Of a stretch of DNA of 64,000 nt, positions 20,876 to 30,252 are shown one piece after another. Every line of letters begins with the position of its first letter. Positions within the stretch are counted from its first letter, which is position 1. Source of the stretch: Protopterus annectens (taxonomy: Eukaryota > Chordata > Ceratodontiformes > Protopteridae); NCBI RefSeq assembly GCF_019279795.1, contig NC_056737.1:39931075-39995074 (forward strand), given 5' to 3'. The notes beneath the pieces were generated by a model. That model was not told where the DNA came from and ran no database searches. It saw only the letters and a program-made list of their open reading frames with translations. A program made the translations under genes and the position numbers.

Positions 20876-22598
20876 ATGTCAGAACAAATTGAGAAAGTTA
20901 ATAATTGTTTGTTTTGTGGTAAACAAATACCTCATAAGGACTTCCATTCTCTCTGCCTTCCTTGCCTGGGCCCAGACCACGACGTCTCGGCCTGTGCCTG
21001 CTTTAATAAGCGCACTCTCAGGCGCCGGGCAGAATTCGACGAGGACTTTTTCGGTGAATCCTTTGCGTATATCATGCCGTCGGATCAAGCGACTACCCAA
21101 TCTGCTAAAAAACGCAAGGACCGGGACCGACATCCTCGGCCCGCATCCACTACCGATGCTACTCCCAAACCCTCTGCTAGTGCTCCAGTTCCTTCGGAAG
21201 TGGTAAATCTACCGCTCCAGGCCGACGACACAGCGTTAACACGACCTTCGGTCTCGGAGATCTCTCCGGTGCCGGTTGTTGATTTTCCTCCGGAAACCGA
21301 AGTTCTGGATCTACCCGACACCATTTCTTTGGACAAGGTTACGCCTGCACGTGGGGCTGCTAGGCCTCCTGTATCCCATGTCCATCAAGGCCTTTGCACG
21401 TGCTAAGGCCGCCAGTCAGGCCAAGGCCCATCCTAGACCTACTGCCCAGGCCCATTCTTCTGATAAGCAAATCATGTCTCTGGCTGCTGATCTTATTTCC
21501 CTTATCAGGGGGTCTCAGCCTCATCCGGAGAGGGGTTCCCAGCCACCTGCAGAGAAAAGGCCCAGAACTGAGCAGGCGGACGACCTCTCTTCGGATGAAG
21601 CCTCTGGGGATTCTGAACATTCTGATACCCATGAAGAATCCTTCCAGGCCTACGAGGACTCTGATGCTGAGGAATCAATTCCCTCTGCCTCCCCTCCAGA
21701 GGATTTCTCATTTGGTGAAGTCCTGCATTCCATGAGGGAACATTTTCAATGGCAGGGTCAGGAATTCTCTGACTCCAGGAAAAGGCTTCGTACCTTCCTC
21801 AAGCTTCCCCAGCACAGGCCTTTAGCTATTCCACCTGTTATGGATGTTTTGGATGATGTTTTCTCTGACTCCAGTGCTAACCCTGATTCTCTTCCTCTGG
21901 CGCCTGTCAAGGCGGACAGATATTATAGGGTCCCTGACACCCACAAGCACCTTTTTAAGGCCCACTCTGTGGATCTAGAAACTATTTCACAGGGCCCCAA
22001 GGGAGTGGCTACCTCCTCTGCCAAAAACCCACTGCCAGCAGACAGGGAAGCAAGGTCCCTGGAGAGATGGGGTAAAAAAGTATATACTTCTACTACCCTG
22101 GCCATGAGGTCTCTAAATTGCCTTTTTCATATGTTTCAGTACCAGGATTTTCTCCTGGATGATTTACAGAAAAAGTTAGCCTCTCCTGAGCCTATCGATA
22201 AAAAGGCATTGCAGGATCATATACATAACACTCAGCAGGTTAATAACCATTTCCTTCAGTGTGGTTATGATGCACTGGAAGCTTCATGTAGGGCAGCTAT
22301 GACTGGGGCTGTGATACGTAGACATGCTTGGTTAAAGGATCAGTCTTTGCCTGACCATGTTAAAGTAAAGTTACTTGATGCACCTTTGGAAAAACAGAAG
22401 CTTTTTGGTGCTAATGCACAAGATGTATTGAAATCCATAGAGGAAAAAGCAAAGTCAGTACAGACAGTCAAGGATTTCCTTCAGGTTCAGCCACCCAGAT
22501 TCAGCAGAAACTGGCCCTCAAAGAATTGGTCCTTCCCAGGCTCTGACAAGTTTCAAAGGGGAAAAAGCAGGCGTGCCCGAGGTAGAGGGCAATACTGA
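20876..22598 (+). pseudogene. DIRS-C gag region
   Basis: Opens with MSEQIEKVNNCLFCGKQIPH and the Cys/His module that recurs in copies E, F, G, H and I. A Ser/Pro/Thr-rich spacer is followed by an acidic stretch (SGDSEHSDTHEES) and the conserved half (FSFGEVLHSMREHFQW, PVKADRYYRVPDTHKHLF, LFGANAQDVL). The C-terminus is basic (RGKSRRARGRGQY), suited to nucleic-acid binding. It ends as the RT region begins. Treated as a fossil. Confidence 0.82.
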
Positions 22599-24438
22599 GG
22601 ATCTTACAGGGGCCGCCAATGGCAACCTCCAAATCAAAGAAGTGGCGCAGACAGTTCAGCTGCACCACAAGGACAATCACAATGACTTGACTTTCGTACC
22701 GCCTACAAAGGCTCAAAGAGAAGCACCTTTGGGCGGAAAATTATCCTTATTCTTACAAAACTGGCATATCTTAACCAAGGACAACTGGATTCTGGATTTG
22801 ATAGACAAAGGTTACAGATTCCACTTCCACACATTACCAATAAGACAAGGCATGCCAAACCTGCCACATCATCAAAGGGCAGAGGCACTCTCTCAAGTTT
22901 CCAAGCTGTTAAGTATAAAAGCAATAGAAAGGGTTCCTCCTCAGGAGCAAGGCCAGGGATTTTATTCAAGGCTGTTCCTTGTTCCAAGAAAAGAAAACAA
23001 ATGGAGACCCATACTGGACTTGTCATCTCTAAACACTTTTCTCATAGTGCCAAAGTTCAAAATGCTGATGTTGCAGCAACTCCTTCCCATGCTGGGCAAG
23101 GGGTCTTGGCTGGTCACTCTGGACCTCAAGGAGGCATACCTGCATGTCCCTATCAGACAAAGCTGCAGAAGATACCTCAGATTTCTTGCGGGGACAGAGC
23201 ATTATCAATTCTCAGCATTGCCATTTGGCTTATCTACTGCGCCCAGAGTGTTCACGAAATGCCTGGCATCAGTAGTGGCACACTGCAGACTGCAGGGGAT
23301 TCAAATATACCCCTACCTGGACGACTGCCTCATACAAGCAGACAACAAACAAACCTTAAAAGAAAATTTGGACTATGTCATGCATCTACTGCAGGCCTTG
23401 GGATACACGGTCAACATTCAGAAGTCAAAACTACTGCCATCCCAACATATTATATTCTTAGGAGCCAAACTGGACACAGAAAACCAAATAGCCTACCTCA
23501 CAGAGGAAAAACAGCAGCATTTGCCAGAGTACTTCAAAGGCCTAGCAAAACTCTCCCAGCTGACTGCAAGGAAAATCCTGCAGGCCCTGGGGTTCATGGC
23601 ATCTTGCATCCTTCTGATACCTTTGGCAAGACTTCATATGAGAAAACTGCAATGGTATTTAAAAAGCTTATGGTCTCAACACAGCCAAAGCCTAGAGGAC
23701 ATAATCCCACTTATTCCATGTCTGCAAAAAGAATTTTTATGGTGGGCTCAAGCCAGTCAGCAAAACATAGGCATGTCTTTCAACAGACCTCAAGCAGGCC
23801 AAATGATTACAACAGACGCCTCAGACCATGGATGGGGGGCGCACATGGAGGACAGCTGCATTCAAGGGCATTGGACCCCAAAGGAAAGGCATCTGCACAT
23901 AAACCAAAAGGAAATGTTGGCAGTGATACATGCAATCGAGACTTTTGAAAAATCACTACAACAAGGGCATTTACTGATAAGGACGGACAACACCACTGTC
24001 ATGTGGTACATAAACAAGCAGGGAGGCACTCATTCTTATCCCCTCTGCAGACTAACAATGCTTCTCTGGGAAAAGTCCCTGAGCCTGAAGATACATTTAC
24101 AATCCCAGTTTGTACCAGGCAAGGACAATGTACTGGCGGACAACCTGAGCAGAAATTTCATGGATCCACACGAATGGATGCTGCATCCTCACATTTTCTT
24201 TCAACTGACAAAGACATGGGGAAGACCGGATGTAGATCTTTTTGCCTCCCACTTAAATCATCACCTGAAAAAGTTCTGCACAAGGACTCACCATCCTCTA
24301 GCCTGGAAGATGGATGCTCTCTCCTTCAGCTGGAATTCCCTAAAAATTTATGCATTCCCTCCTCTGCCTCTGCTGACTAAGGTGATACTGAAGATCAAAG
24401 CAGAACAACCAACAGGTATTTTGATAGCTCAAGACTAG
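22573..24438 (+). CDS. DIRS-C RT-RNase H polyprotein region
   Basis: A long open region overlapping the end of gag, a layout common in DIRS elements. RT blocks: WRPILDLSSLNTFL, LVTLDLKEAYLHVPI (motif A), FSALPFGLSTAPRVF (motif B) and YPYLDDCLIQAD (motif C). RNase H blocks: TTDASDHGWGAHMED, INQKEMLAVIHAIETF, RTDNTTVMWYINKQGGTHS and FVPGKDNVLADNLSR. The DVDLFASHLNHHLKKFCT and YAFPPLPLLTK blocks of the DIRS methylase-like part follow. This is the longest uninterrupted RT-RNase H region here with D's. Confidence 0.88.
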   Translation: MPEVEGNTEDLTGAANGNLQIKEVAQTVQLHHKDNHNDLTFVPPTKAQREAPLGGKLSLFLQNWHILTKDNWILDLIDKGYRFHFHTLPIRQGMPNLPHHQRAEALSQVSKLLSIKAIERVPPQEQGQGFYSRLFLVPRKENKWRPILDLSSLNTFLIVPKFKMLMLQQLLPMLGKGSWLVTLDLKEAYLHVPIRQSCRRYLRFLAGTEHYQFSALPFGLSTAPRVFTKCLASVVAHCRLQGIQIYPYLDDCLIQADNKQTLKENLDYVMHLLQALGYTVNIQKSKLLPSQHIIFLGAKLDTENQIAYLTEEKQQHLPEYFKGLAKLSQLTARKILQALGFMASCILLIPLARLHMRKLQWYLKSLWSQHSQSLEDIIPLIPCLQKEFLWWAQASQQNIGMSFNRPQAGQMITTDASDHGWGAHMEDSCIQGHWTPKERHLHINQKEMLAVIHAIETFEKSLQQGHLLIRTDNTTVMWYINKQGGTHSYPLCRLTMLLWEKSLSLKIHLQSQFVPGKDNVLADNLSRNFMDPHEWMLHPHIFFQLTKTWGRPDVDLFASHLNHHLKKFCTRTHHPLAWKMDALSFSWNSLKIYAFPPLPLLTKVILKIKAEQPTGILIAQD

Positions 24439-24489
24439 CCAAGGCAGCACCTGGTACCCATTGCTATTGACCATAACTCGGACCAAACC

Positions 24490-25575
24490 ATGGCCTCTGA
24501 CCCTATGGCCTCTGCTCCTAACACAACACAATTACAGGACTGTACATCAAGACCTGAAATCATTACATCTGACAGCCTGGAGGCTAACATGATCTCTCCT
24601 CCTAACTCTCTATCAAAATCGGTTCAAGAAATCCTGCTGGAAGCACGCAGGCCTTCCACAAGAAAAACATATTCAGCCAAATGGAAGAGATTCAGCATCT
24701 GGAATGCCAACAGGGGTCAGGACACAGCATTACTGAGTATACCTCAGATTTTAGAATACTTGGCAGAACTACTTCATACTGGACTTTCATACTCTTCAAT
24801 AAAGATTCATGCCTCAGCAATCTCAGCAAAATACAACTGTGACCCTCCAGTGTTTTCTCATCCATTGCTAAGACAGTTTCTAAGAGGAATAAAGAATATC
24901 AAACCTCCCAGAAAACAGCCAGTACCTGCATGGGACCTCAATTATGTGTTGGAAAAACTAACTCTTCCTCCATTTGAGCCAGCAGCAAATTCAGAAATGC
25001 AATTTCTTTCATGGAAGACGGCCTTCTTATTGGCAGTCACATCTGCAAGAAGAGTTTCGGAGATACAGGCACTCATGGCAGTGCCCCCCTTCCTCATTTT
25101 TCATCAAGACAGAGTTTCTCTAAGAACCAATCCTACATTCATGCCCAAAGTTATTTCCAGGGTGTCTCTAAATCAAGCTATTCACCTGCCTGCATTCTTC
25201 CCCAATCCTCAAAATAGCGGGGAAAAGCTACTGCATACTTTGGACATACACAGACAACTACGTTACTACTTGGACAGAACTAAGGCCACCAGAAATTCTG
25301 ACCAACTGTTTGTAGCCTATGCTGCTGGAGTGCAAGGAAAAGCAATCTCCAAACAAACAATTTCAAAATGGATTGGACATTGCATCAGATTCTGCTATTC
25401 TTTCCATGGAAAAGGTGTGCCAGCCAATATTAGGCCACATTCCACAAGAGCTATGGCTACTTCCACAGCTTTCCTAAGAGGAGTGGCAACAAAGGACATT
25501 TTAGAGGCTGCTACATGGAGCTCCATGCATACATTTACCAAGCACTACAACCTGCCCTTATATTCCAGATCCTGA
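24490..25575 (+). CDS. DIRS-C tyrosine recombinase region
   Basis: About 360 codons. Core-binding part: STRKTYSAKWKRFSIWNA. Catalytic blocks: VTSARRVSEIQALMAV (first arginine), RPHSTRAMATSTAFLRG (H-x-x-R) and ATWSSMHTFTKHYNLPLYS (final H/W and the tyrosine position). It would join the circular DNA intermediate to the genome. It follows the RT-RNase H region after about 50 bases and precedes the internal complementary region. Confidence 0.88.
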   Translation: MASDPMASAPNTTQLQDCTSRPEIITSDSLEANMISPPNSLSKSVQEILLEARRPSTRKTYSAKWKRFSIWNANRGQDTALLSIPQILEYLAELLHTGLSYSSIKIHASAISAKYNCDPPVFSHPLLRQFLRGIKNIKPPRKQPVPAWDLNYVLEKLTLPPFEPAANSEMQFLSWKTAFLLAVTSARRVSEIQALMAVPPFLIFHQDRVSLRTNPTFMPKVISRVSLNQAIHLPAFFPNPQNSGEKLLHTLDIHRQLRYYLDRTKATRNSDQLFVAYAAGVQGKAISKQTISKWIGHCIRFCYSFHGKGVPANIRPHSTRAMATSTAFLRGVATKDILEAATWSSMHTFTKHYNLPLYSRS

Positions 25576-25654
25576 GCAGGCTTTGCTTCGGCAGTCCTGC
25601 AGGGGATTTTAGCTACACCATCCTTATCTTAGTTCCATCCACCCCCAGCTTGGC

Positions 25655-25790
25655 TATGGTATTCAACCCATATGTTATGACTGCAGTTGCATTCTTGAAG
25701 GACATAGTACAGTTTTGTACCTACCATAAATGTAGATGTCCGATAGATATGCAACTGCAGTCGGATTTTCCCTCCCTCCTACCCCTCTGT
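25655..25790 (+). repeat. DIRS-C internal complementary region
   Basis: Fuses the complement of the left end (cattcttgaaggacat) to the complement of the right end (agtacagttttgtacctacc). Both halves match the outer edges closely. Confidence 0.92.
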
Positions 25791-25944
25791 ATCCTTCTTT
25801 TTGGGTCCCTCCCCCTTTTCCCATTAGCTTGGGGTATTCCTATGGTGTATCTGTTTATTACTGTTGTGCATATTTGGAATTATTTTTATCCATTTACCAA
25901 ATTTAGCCTTCCTAGGAGGGCACCTGGCATCTGGGGCAAGAAAC

Positions 25945-26144
25945 ACTGAAGTAGATGGCGTCGGCCGATGCCTTTATACTCCAGCTGTGGTGACGTCGGA
26001 GAGGAGGCGACACCAGCTGACGCCAGACCCAGACTTTGGAATTCGGCCGACCGAGGGCTGCCTGAGGCAGGACAACCCATATGTTATGACTGCAGTTGCA
26101 TATCTATCGGACATCTACATTTATGGTAGGTACAAAACTGTACT
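25945..26144 (+). repeat. DIRS-C right terminal inverted repeat
   Basis: Complement of 20575-20755, plus an outer extension to caaaactgtact that is represented in the internal complementary region. Confidence 0.9.
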
Positions 26145-26700
26145 TTTCATTTCTCTGCAGTTTGATAGAAGAAAAGTACTTCTGCTTGTAATGAAAAGTC
26201 ATTATAGATATAAACTCTTGTGTTTCCAACCTTTAACATTGTTCCCTTCTTAAAATCGAAAGAATTTGCTCATTTAGCTGGAATGTCTGCAGTTTAGTCA
26301 CTGTAGGCCTCCGCTACTTTCAGTTTTAAATTTGGAATATTTACTGGTAACCATTTGAAATGTCAGAACAGAACCCATTATTGTGAGTCCCGTAATGCTG
26401 AGACTGAATGGCCGAAAAAATGGACTTGCACATACTAAATCCAAGATGGATCTCTCTGAGGTGTGATGATTTCGGAGTTAGTTTATTTAAATTTGGGGGG
26501 CTTGCTCCCCTGCAGAAAGGAAGCTTAAAAGAGAAGAGCAATATCTGAAATTCACTCTTCTCCTGTATTTTCGATATGTTGTTTTTACAGCATGTTGGCA
26601 CTTGGAATTACAGATGCCTGCATTTCAGTAGGGACTGTATTTTATTCTATGCACTGTTTCTGTTGTAATATCAGTAACAGAAAGTCTGGTCCGTGTGCGG
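26145..26700 (+). other. No gene recognised
   Basis: No ORF with recognisable similarity and no paired repeats. Probably host non-coding sequence. Confidence 0.4.
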
Positions 26701-26702
26701 AG

Positions 26703-27130
26703 GAATTTTTTTTTTTTTTTTTAATAAAGCCTTTCCTTTGATTTGTTCTGGTGCTGCTGTAAACCTCAGTTAAGACATATCCTCAAGTTCAGCAAGTTTC
26801 TGTGCCATTTGCTCATATTTTATTTGCTTTTCTACCATTTTTTCTTTCATCTTCTTTTCAGCCATTGCATACCAGTTATTTTCTTTGCATGTCTGGTTAA
26901 AACATTTCTGCTTTCCTGCAGCCACCTTTTATTTGTCTCCATATATTCTAACTGGTAGCCACTTATCTTGAATTTCTGAGGGTGTATTTCCCATTACAGT
27001 CAGATTTTCCTGCTTTTGCTCCACTATACTGCTTTCAGACTCCTGATTTTTCACAGTTACTCTCTCTTTTACTTCACTTTTTCCCTTCTTTGTTGATCTT
27101 CTGGACATTATAGACACTTTAGCTACCGGT
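26703..27130 (-). pseudogene. Poly(A)-tailed retrocopy of an unidentified coiled-coil-type gene
   Basis: On the minus strand an ATG at about 27117 opens MSIMSRRSTKKGKSEVKERV (a second ATG three codons later has better context). It continues past one in-frame TAA (27-base scale after KWLPVRIYGDK, at 26929-26931) in the same frame to a stop near 26770, giving about 118 codons in all. The second half (MAEKKMKEKMVEKQIKYEQM) is charged and heptad-like, as in a coiled coil. A short 3' stretch ends in an 18-base A-tract (26705-26723 as T on the plus strand) after a tttatt-type signal. The lack of introns and the A-tail suggest a processed pseudogene. I do not recognise the parent gene. Confidence 0.55.
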
Positions 27131-27875
27131 TTCTGTTAGCAAGTTACAGCAGTTTGCAGTTTTTGCTATTTGAAAATGTGCTCTGCCTAGACTATCACCT
27201 CCATTGTGGAATCATAACATAAGCACTGTATTGAACATGTGACAAGAGTCTTAACAGAAATATTGTTCCCATTTAGGTCAGAATCCCTTCTAAAAGGGAG
27301 TGTTTCCTTTGAAGTTACAGATTTATTTCTTCATCACTGGGGAACCATCTTACCATTTGTTCAGTGACTATGTAAAAGAAAAAGAAAAATATTTATTTTC
27401 CTTTTCCTGGTTATGACTTTTTTTTTTGTACGTAGATTTGAATGAGGAGGTTAAGTTGAATGAAACATCTTCAAAGTTTATTCAAAGAATCTCCTCCCTC
27501 CCAGGTGCTACATAGTTGAGAGCCTATGTAAAGTCCATTTATGAGAACTAGCACATATCTGAGATGTTAAATGATAGGTTTTATATTTACTGTCTGCAAT
27601 GACACCACTTCAAACAAAAAGTGGCTACAGAAAAAAAAACTGCTATTACATGTTATAATCCCTGGTGGTCTCATGTAATAAATTGATCTGGAAATATATC
27701 CTTTATGACTGAATTCCATGTAATTATTTTCTGGTTTTACTTGCGTTCCAACTGGAAGTGAACACAGGATTTGTTCATATTGAAATTATTGTAATAGAAA
27801 CAATGTTAATGCTTTTATCAAGTCATTTGAAGTATGCTTTGTAGGAAAAAGAATATATCTTATGGTATATTTATC
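27131..27875 (+). other. Non-coding stretch with one possible exon
   Basis: AT-rich, mostly without coding signal apart from the possible exon at 27436-27504. Confidence 0.4.
27436..27504 (+). CDS. Possible host exon 1 of a set
   Basis: Preceded by a T-rich tract and tag (tttttttttgtacgtag) and followed by gtgcta, a weak donor. Of its 69 bases, the frame with two leading bases reads LNEEVKLNETSSKFIQRISS-type sequence and leaves one trailing base. This phase fits the possible exon at 29478-29608. No gene identified; it may be chance. Confidence 0.25.
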
Positions 27876-28262
27876 TTAATTTGTTACTTTAGTGTTTAAT
27901 TTCCAATAAGTAGTTAGCTGTTTTAAAAATACAGCATTAGAGTACAAGGAATTACCTTCCCTAGAAGGCAGAGAGAAGCCAAGGAACTGCAGTCTTTGAC
28001 ATTTTCTGCTGGCTGCCAGTGCTTTGTATTTGTTAATGATTGAAATACGAGTATCCTCAGTTACAGATTTTGTTGAAACTGAATAATCTAGTTTGACAAA
28101 TTGCAAGAAGTCATTTCGCCTACATAGTTGTCTGCTGTGGATTAAAGCTGTAAGTGGTATGCTATTTTCTGTGGATTTACTTACATATTTGTCTTTGTTG
28201 TCCGGGAAAAGTCTGAATGGGTAAAACCCATTTTCACTGGACGCTACACATGAAAATTGCAT
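27876..28262 (-). CDS. Unidentified 128-codon ORF, possible first exon
   Basis: ATG at 28262 on the minus strand opens MQFSCVASSENGFYPFRLFP. The frame is open for 128 codons in otherwise AT-rich, stop-dense sequence. The stretch up to SLPSREG is followed by ggtaattcc, which could be a splice donor near 27955, so the last 25 codons may be intron. No domain, signal peptide or membrane segment is evident and I do not recognise a family. It could be a host exon, an old repeat or chance. Confidence 0.3.
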   Translation of the reverse strand: MQFSCVASSENGFYPFRLFPDNKDKYVSKSTENSIPLTALIHSRQLCRRNDFLQFVKLDYSVSTKSVTEDTRISIINKYKALAASRKCQRLQFLGFSLPSREGNSLYSNAVFLKQLTTYWKLNTKVTN

Positions 28263-28731
28263 TTTAACACAGAAAACAAGAGAGATTAATGTGTATTAGC
28301 TAATTATTGAATAGAAAATAAAATACAATACTTAATGTATTTATAACATGATGGCTGCAGGGAAAAGATCAAACTCGGGTTAGTTGAAATTAGTAATTTA
28401 TAGACAGAAAAGAAGTAATTTATCTTAAAAACTGATGAGAGAGAGAGAATAAGAAATTATGGAAATTAGCAGGAAGATAAATGGACATAGGATGAATTGT
28501 AGTTAATGGGAGGTGTAAGAGAAGGAGGAAGAGAAAAAGTTTAAGAAATAAGTGCCAGATGAGGAGGAGTGGTAGGGTACAAAAGATTGGGAAGGAAAGT
28601 GGCTGCAAGACTTGGAGAAAAGTAATCCGAGTACAGTAAAGCTAGCCAAATACCTTGGGTACGTAATTCACAATTATCTTTGGGCAGACAGTCTGCACTG
28701 AGTGTCTTTTGCCTTCTGTTAGTGCCCCTGG

Positions 28732-29375
28732 TTATAGGTTTGTAGGTTCATAGGTAGGTACTAGGCTAACGGCCCAAGGGCCTACGTAAGCCTAGCCAGC
28801 AAGATTCCATAGCTTACGCCACCCAAGAAAGTTATTTTCTTGTGCCACTGTCCAACAGAGACACAGAAGTGATCCCCGGGGTGTATTTCCTATTCACTCA
28901 TCAAGATTTTTCTTGAAGAGTGCTAATGAAGAACTTTGCTTGACATAGATGAGTAGCTTGTTCCAGAGTATAGGAAGTCTCTGGGACAGGAATCTATCTC
29001 TCCAGCGTGTCCTGTTTATTGTGGTGACAAGGTTTAGGTCCCTAGAGCGTGTAGCTCGGAAGGATTGAGACTTCTTTAGGTGTAGTATGTCCAACAGCTC
29101 TGGGTTTGACATAGCTTTATATGTTAGGCAGAGATCATGTTGGAGTAGTCGATATGCTACGGAGTAAAGCTGGAGTTTTTTGAGTCGGTCAGTGTAGGGC
29201 ATTTGTTTGAGACCAGTAATCCTCTTTGTGAGGTAGTTCTGTGGCCTTTCCAGCTGCTGCAGATGTCTTGTGAGGTACATTCCAAAAGGGGCGTTGTACT
29301 GTATAATGGGTCTAATGAGTGACTAGTAGAGGGGAACAATGACCTCTTTTTTCCTGGATGAGAACCCTTTTAGGC
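28732..29375 (-). mobile_element. LINE-1 fragment: 3' end of a CR1-type LINE
   Basis: Minus-strand open stretch 29280-28894 encodes the C-terminal end of a LINE ORF2 (LERPQNYLTKRITGLKQMPY, then DRFLSQRLPILWNKL). The 3' end consists of three 8-base units (ACCTATGA, ACCTACAA, ACCTATAA on the minus strand), the short terminal repeat typical of CR1 LINEs. The 5' side is truncated at about 29375. It matches LINE-2 at 30490-31120 and LINE-3 at 53066-53450. Confidence 0.88.
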
Positions 29376-29477
29376 TGTTCATCTTCCTACCAGAGTTTCT
29401 TACATTCTGTAAGTATAACATATTTATAATTTGTGATCATTGTTTCACTCAGTATGTACAGCTGACTTGCTTTTCAG

Positions 29478-29608
29478 TGAGACAGAACAGGGAGTTATTT
29501 TGCCAAGTGCGGCCACCTGTACTGGAATGGTGGTCAGCGTACCCCAGCACAAGAATTAGAAATGTTGAAGAATTTTACCAAGAACTGACTGTTAGGAAGA
29601 ACACAGCT
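29478..29608 (+). CDS. Possible host exon 2 of a set
   Basis: Preceded by cttgcttttcag and followed by gtatgt. It reads, after completing the codon left by 27504, RQNRELFCQVRPPVLEWWSA and onward to LTVRKNTA, ending in phase 0. That phase fits the next possible exon at 30056. No gene identified. Confidence 0.3.
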
Positions 29609-30055
29609 GTATGTGCAAGAGTCATTTCAAAGATTAGTTTATATACTGAATATATGCGTTTTTTCAGTTTACACTTTTTCCTTGTCAGAGATCAGCTAAC
29701 ACGACAATTATAGACTTATGTTTCATTTGTATAGCTAATGTGTTTGGCAGCATTTGTATATTTACAATGTGTTTTCTGTATAAATGTCTTTTACTGTAAC
29801 TTCTTTTAATTTCTCTACACTAATCATCTGCCCCGTCCCTTGATTTAAGTCATGTTTAATATTTCTTTGTGCTCTATTTTCTGAAATCCAAGACTTCCGT
29901 GTCTAAGCTTAGGATAGTCCAAATACTGTCAGCACTGAGGTATGGGATAGTTTTCTTTAGTTGTAAGAAGTATTATCCCCACATCCTGGTTTAAAGTAAA
30001 TGTTTTAGAAGTTAAAAAAAATAATTTTTAATACTTTAAACTTTTTTTCCCTCAG

Positions 30056-30121
30056 AGTGAAAAGTTGACCAGGCGAGAGGTGGAAGCCAAACTTTGCAAT
30101 GTTCCTCTTTCCCGAACAAGT
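30056..30121 (+). CDS. Possible host exon 3 of a set
   Basis: The best splice context in the window: tttttttccctcag before and gtaagt after 66 bases that read SEKLTRREVEAKLCNVPLSR then TS in phase 0. The other two frames contain early stops. No family recognised. Confidence 0.4.
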
Positions 30122-30225
30122 GTAAGTATTGTAGATTTTTGTCATACTGTGTTACAGCTCAGAGACTGAATGGTGTTAAGTAGAAGCTGAATGTAGAAAA
30201 AGTGTTTTGGTTTTTATTTCTTTAG

Positions 30226-30252
30226 GTCATGAACATAGTAATGGAGGCTTAG
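30226..30252 (+). CDS. Possible host terminal exon of a set
   Basis: Follows tatttctttag. In phase 0 it reads VMNIVMEA and a stop at 30250-30252. A gtaagt at 30261 could instead mark a further splice, which would put the stop inside the exon. The preceding intron would be only 104 bases. Confidence 0.25.
   Translation, partial: VMNIVMEA

Larger units (their letters stand above)
20575..26144 (+). mobile_element. DIRS-C
   Basis: A 5.6-kb DIRS element with all parts. Its left (20575-20750) and right (25945-26144) repeats are about 96% identical by hand count over roughly 150 bases. gag, RT-RNase H and recombinase regions are each largely open. It looks nearly whole, with about two or three breaks. 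Flanked by unrelated AT-rich sequence with no target duplication, as expected for recombinase-mediated insertion. Confidence 0.93.

Noticed and set aside
20575-26144. LTR retrotransposon interpretation of the DIRS elements
   Set aside because: Terminal repeats are inverted, an internal complementary region is present, and a tyrosine recombinase replaces protease and integrase.
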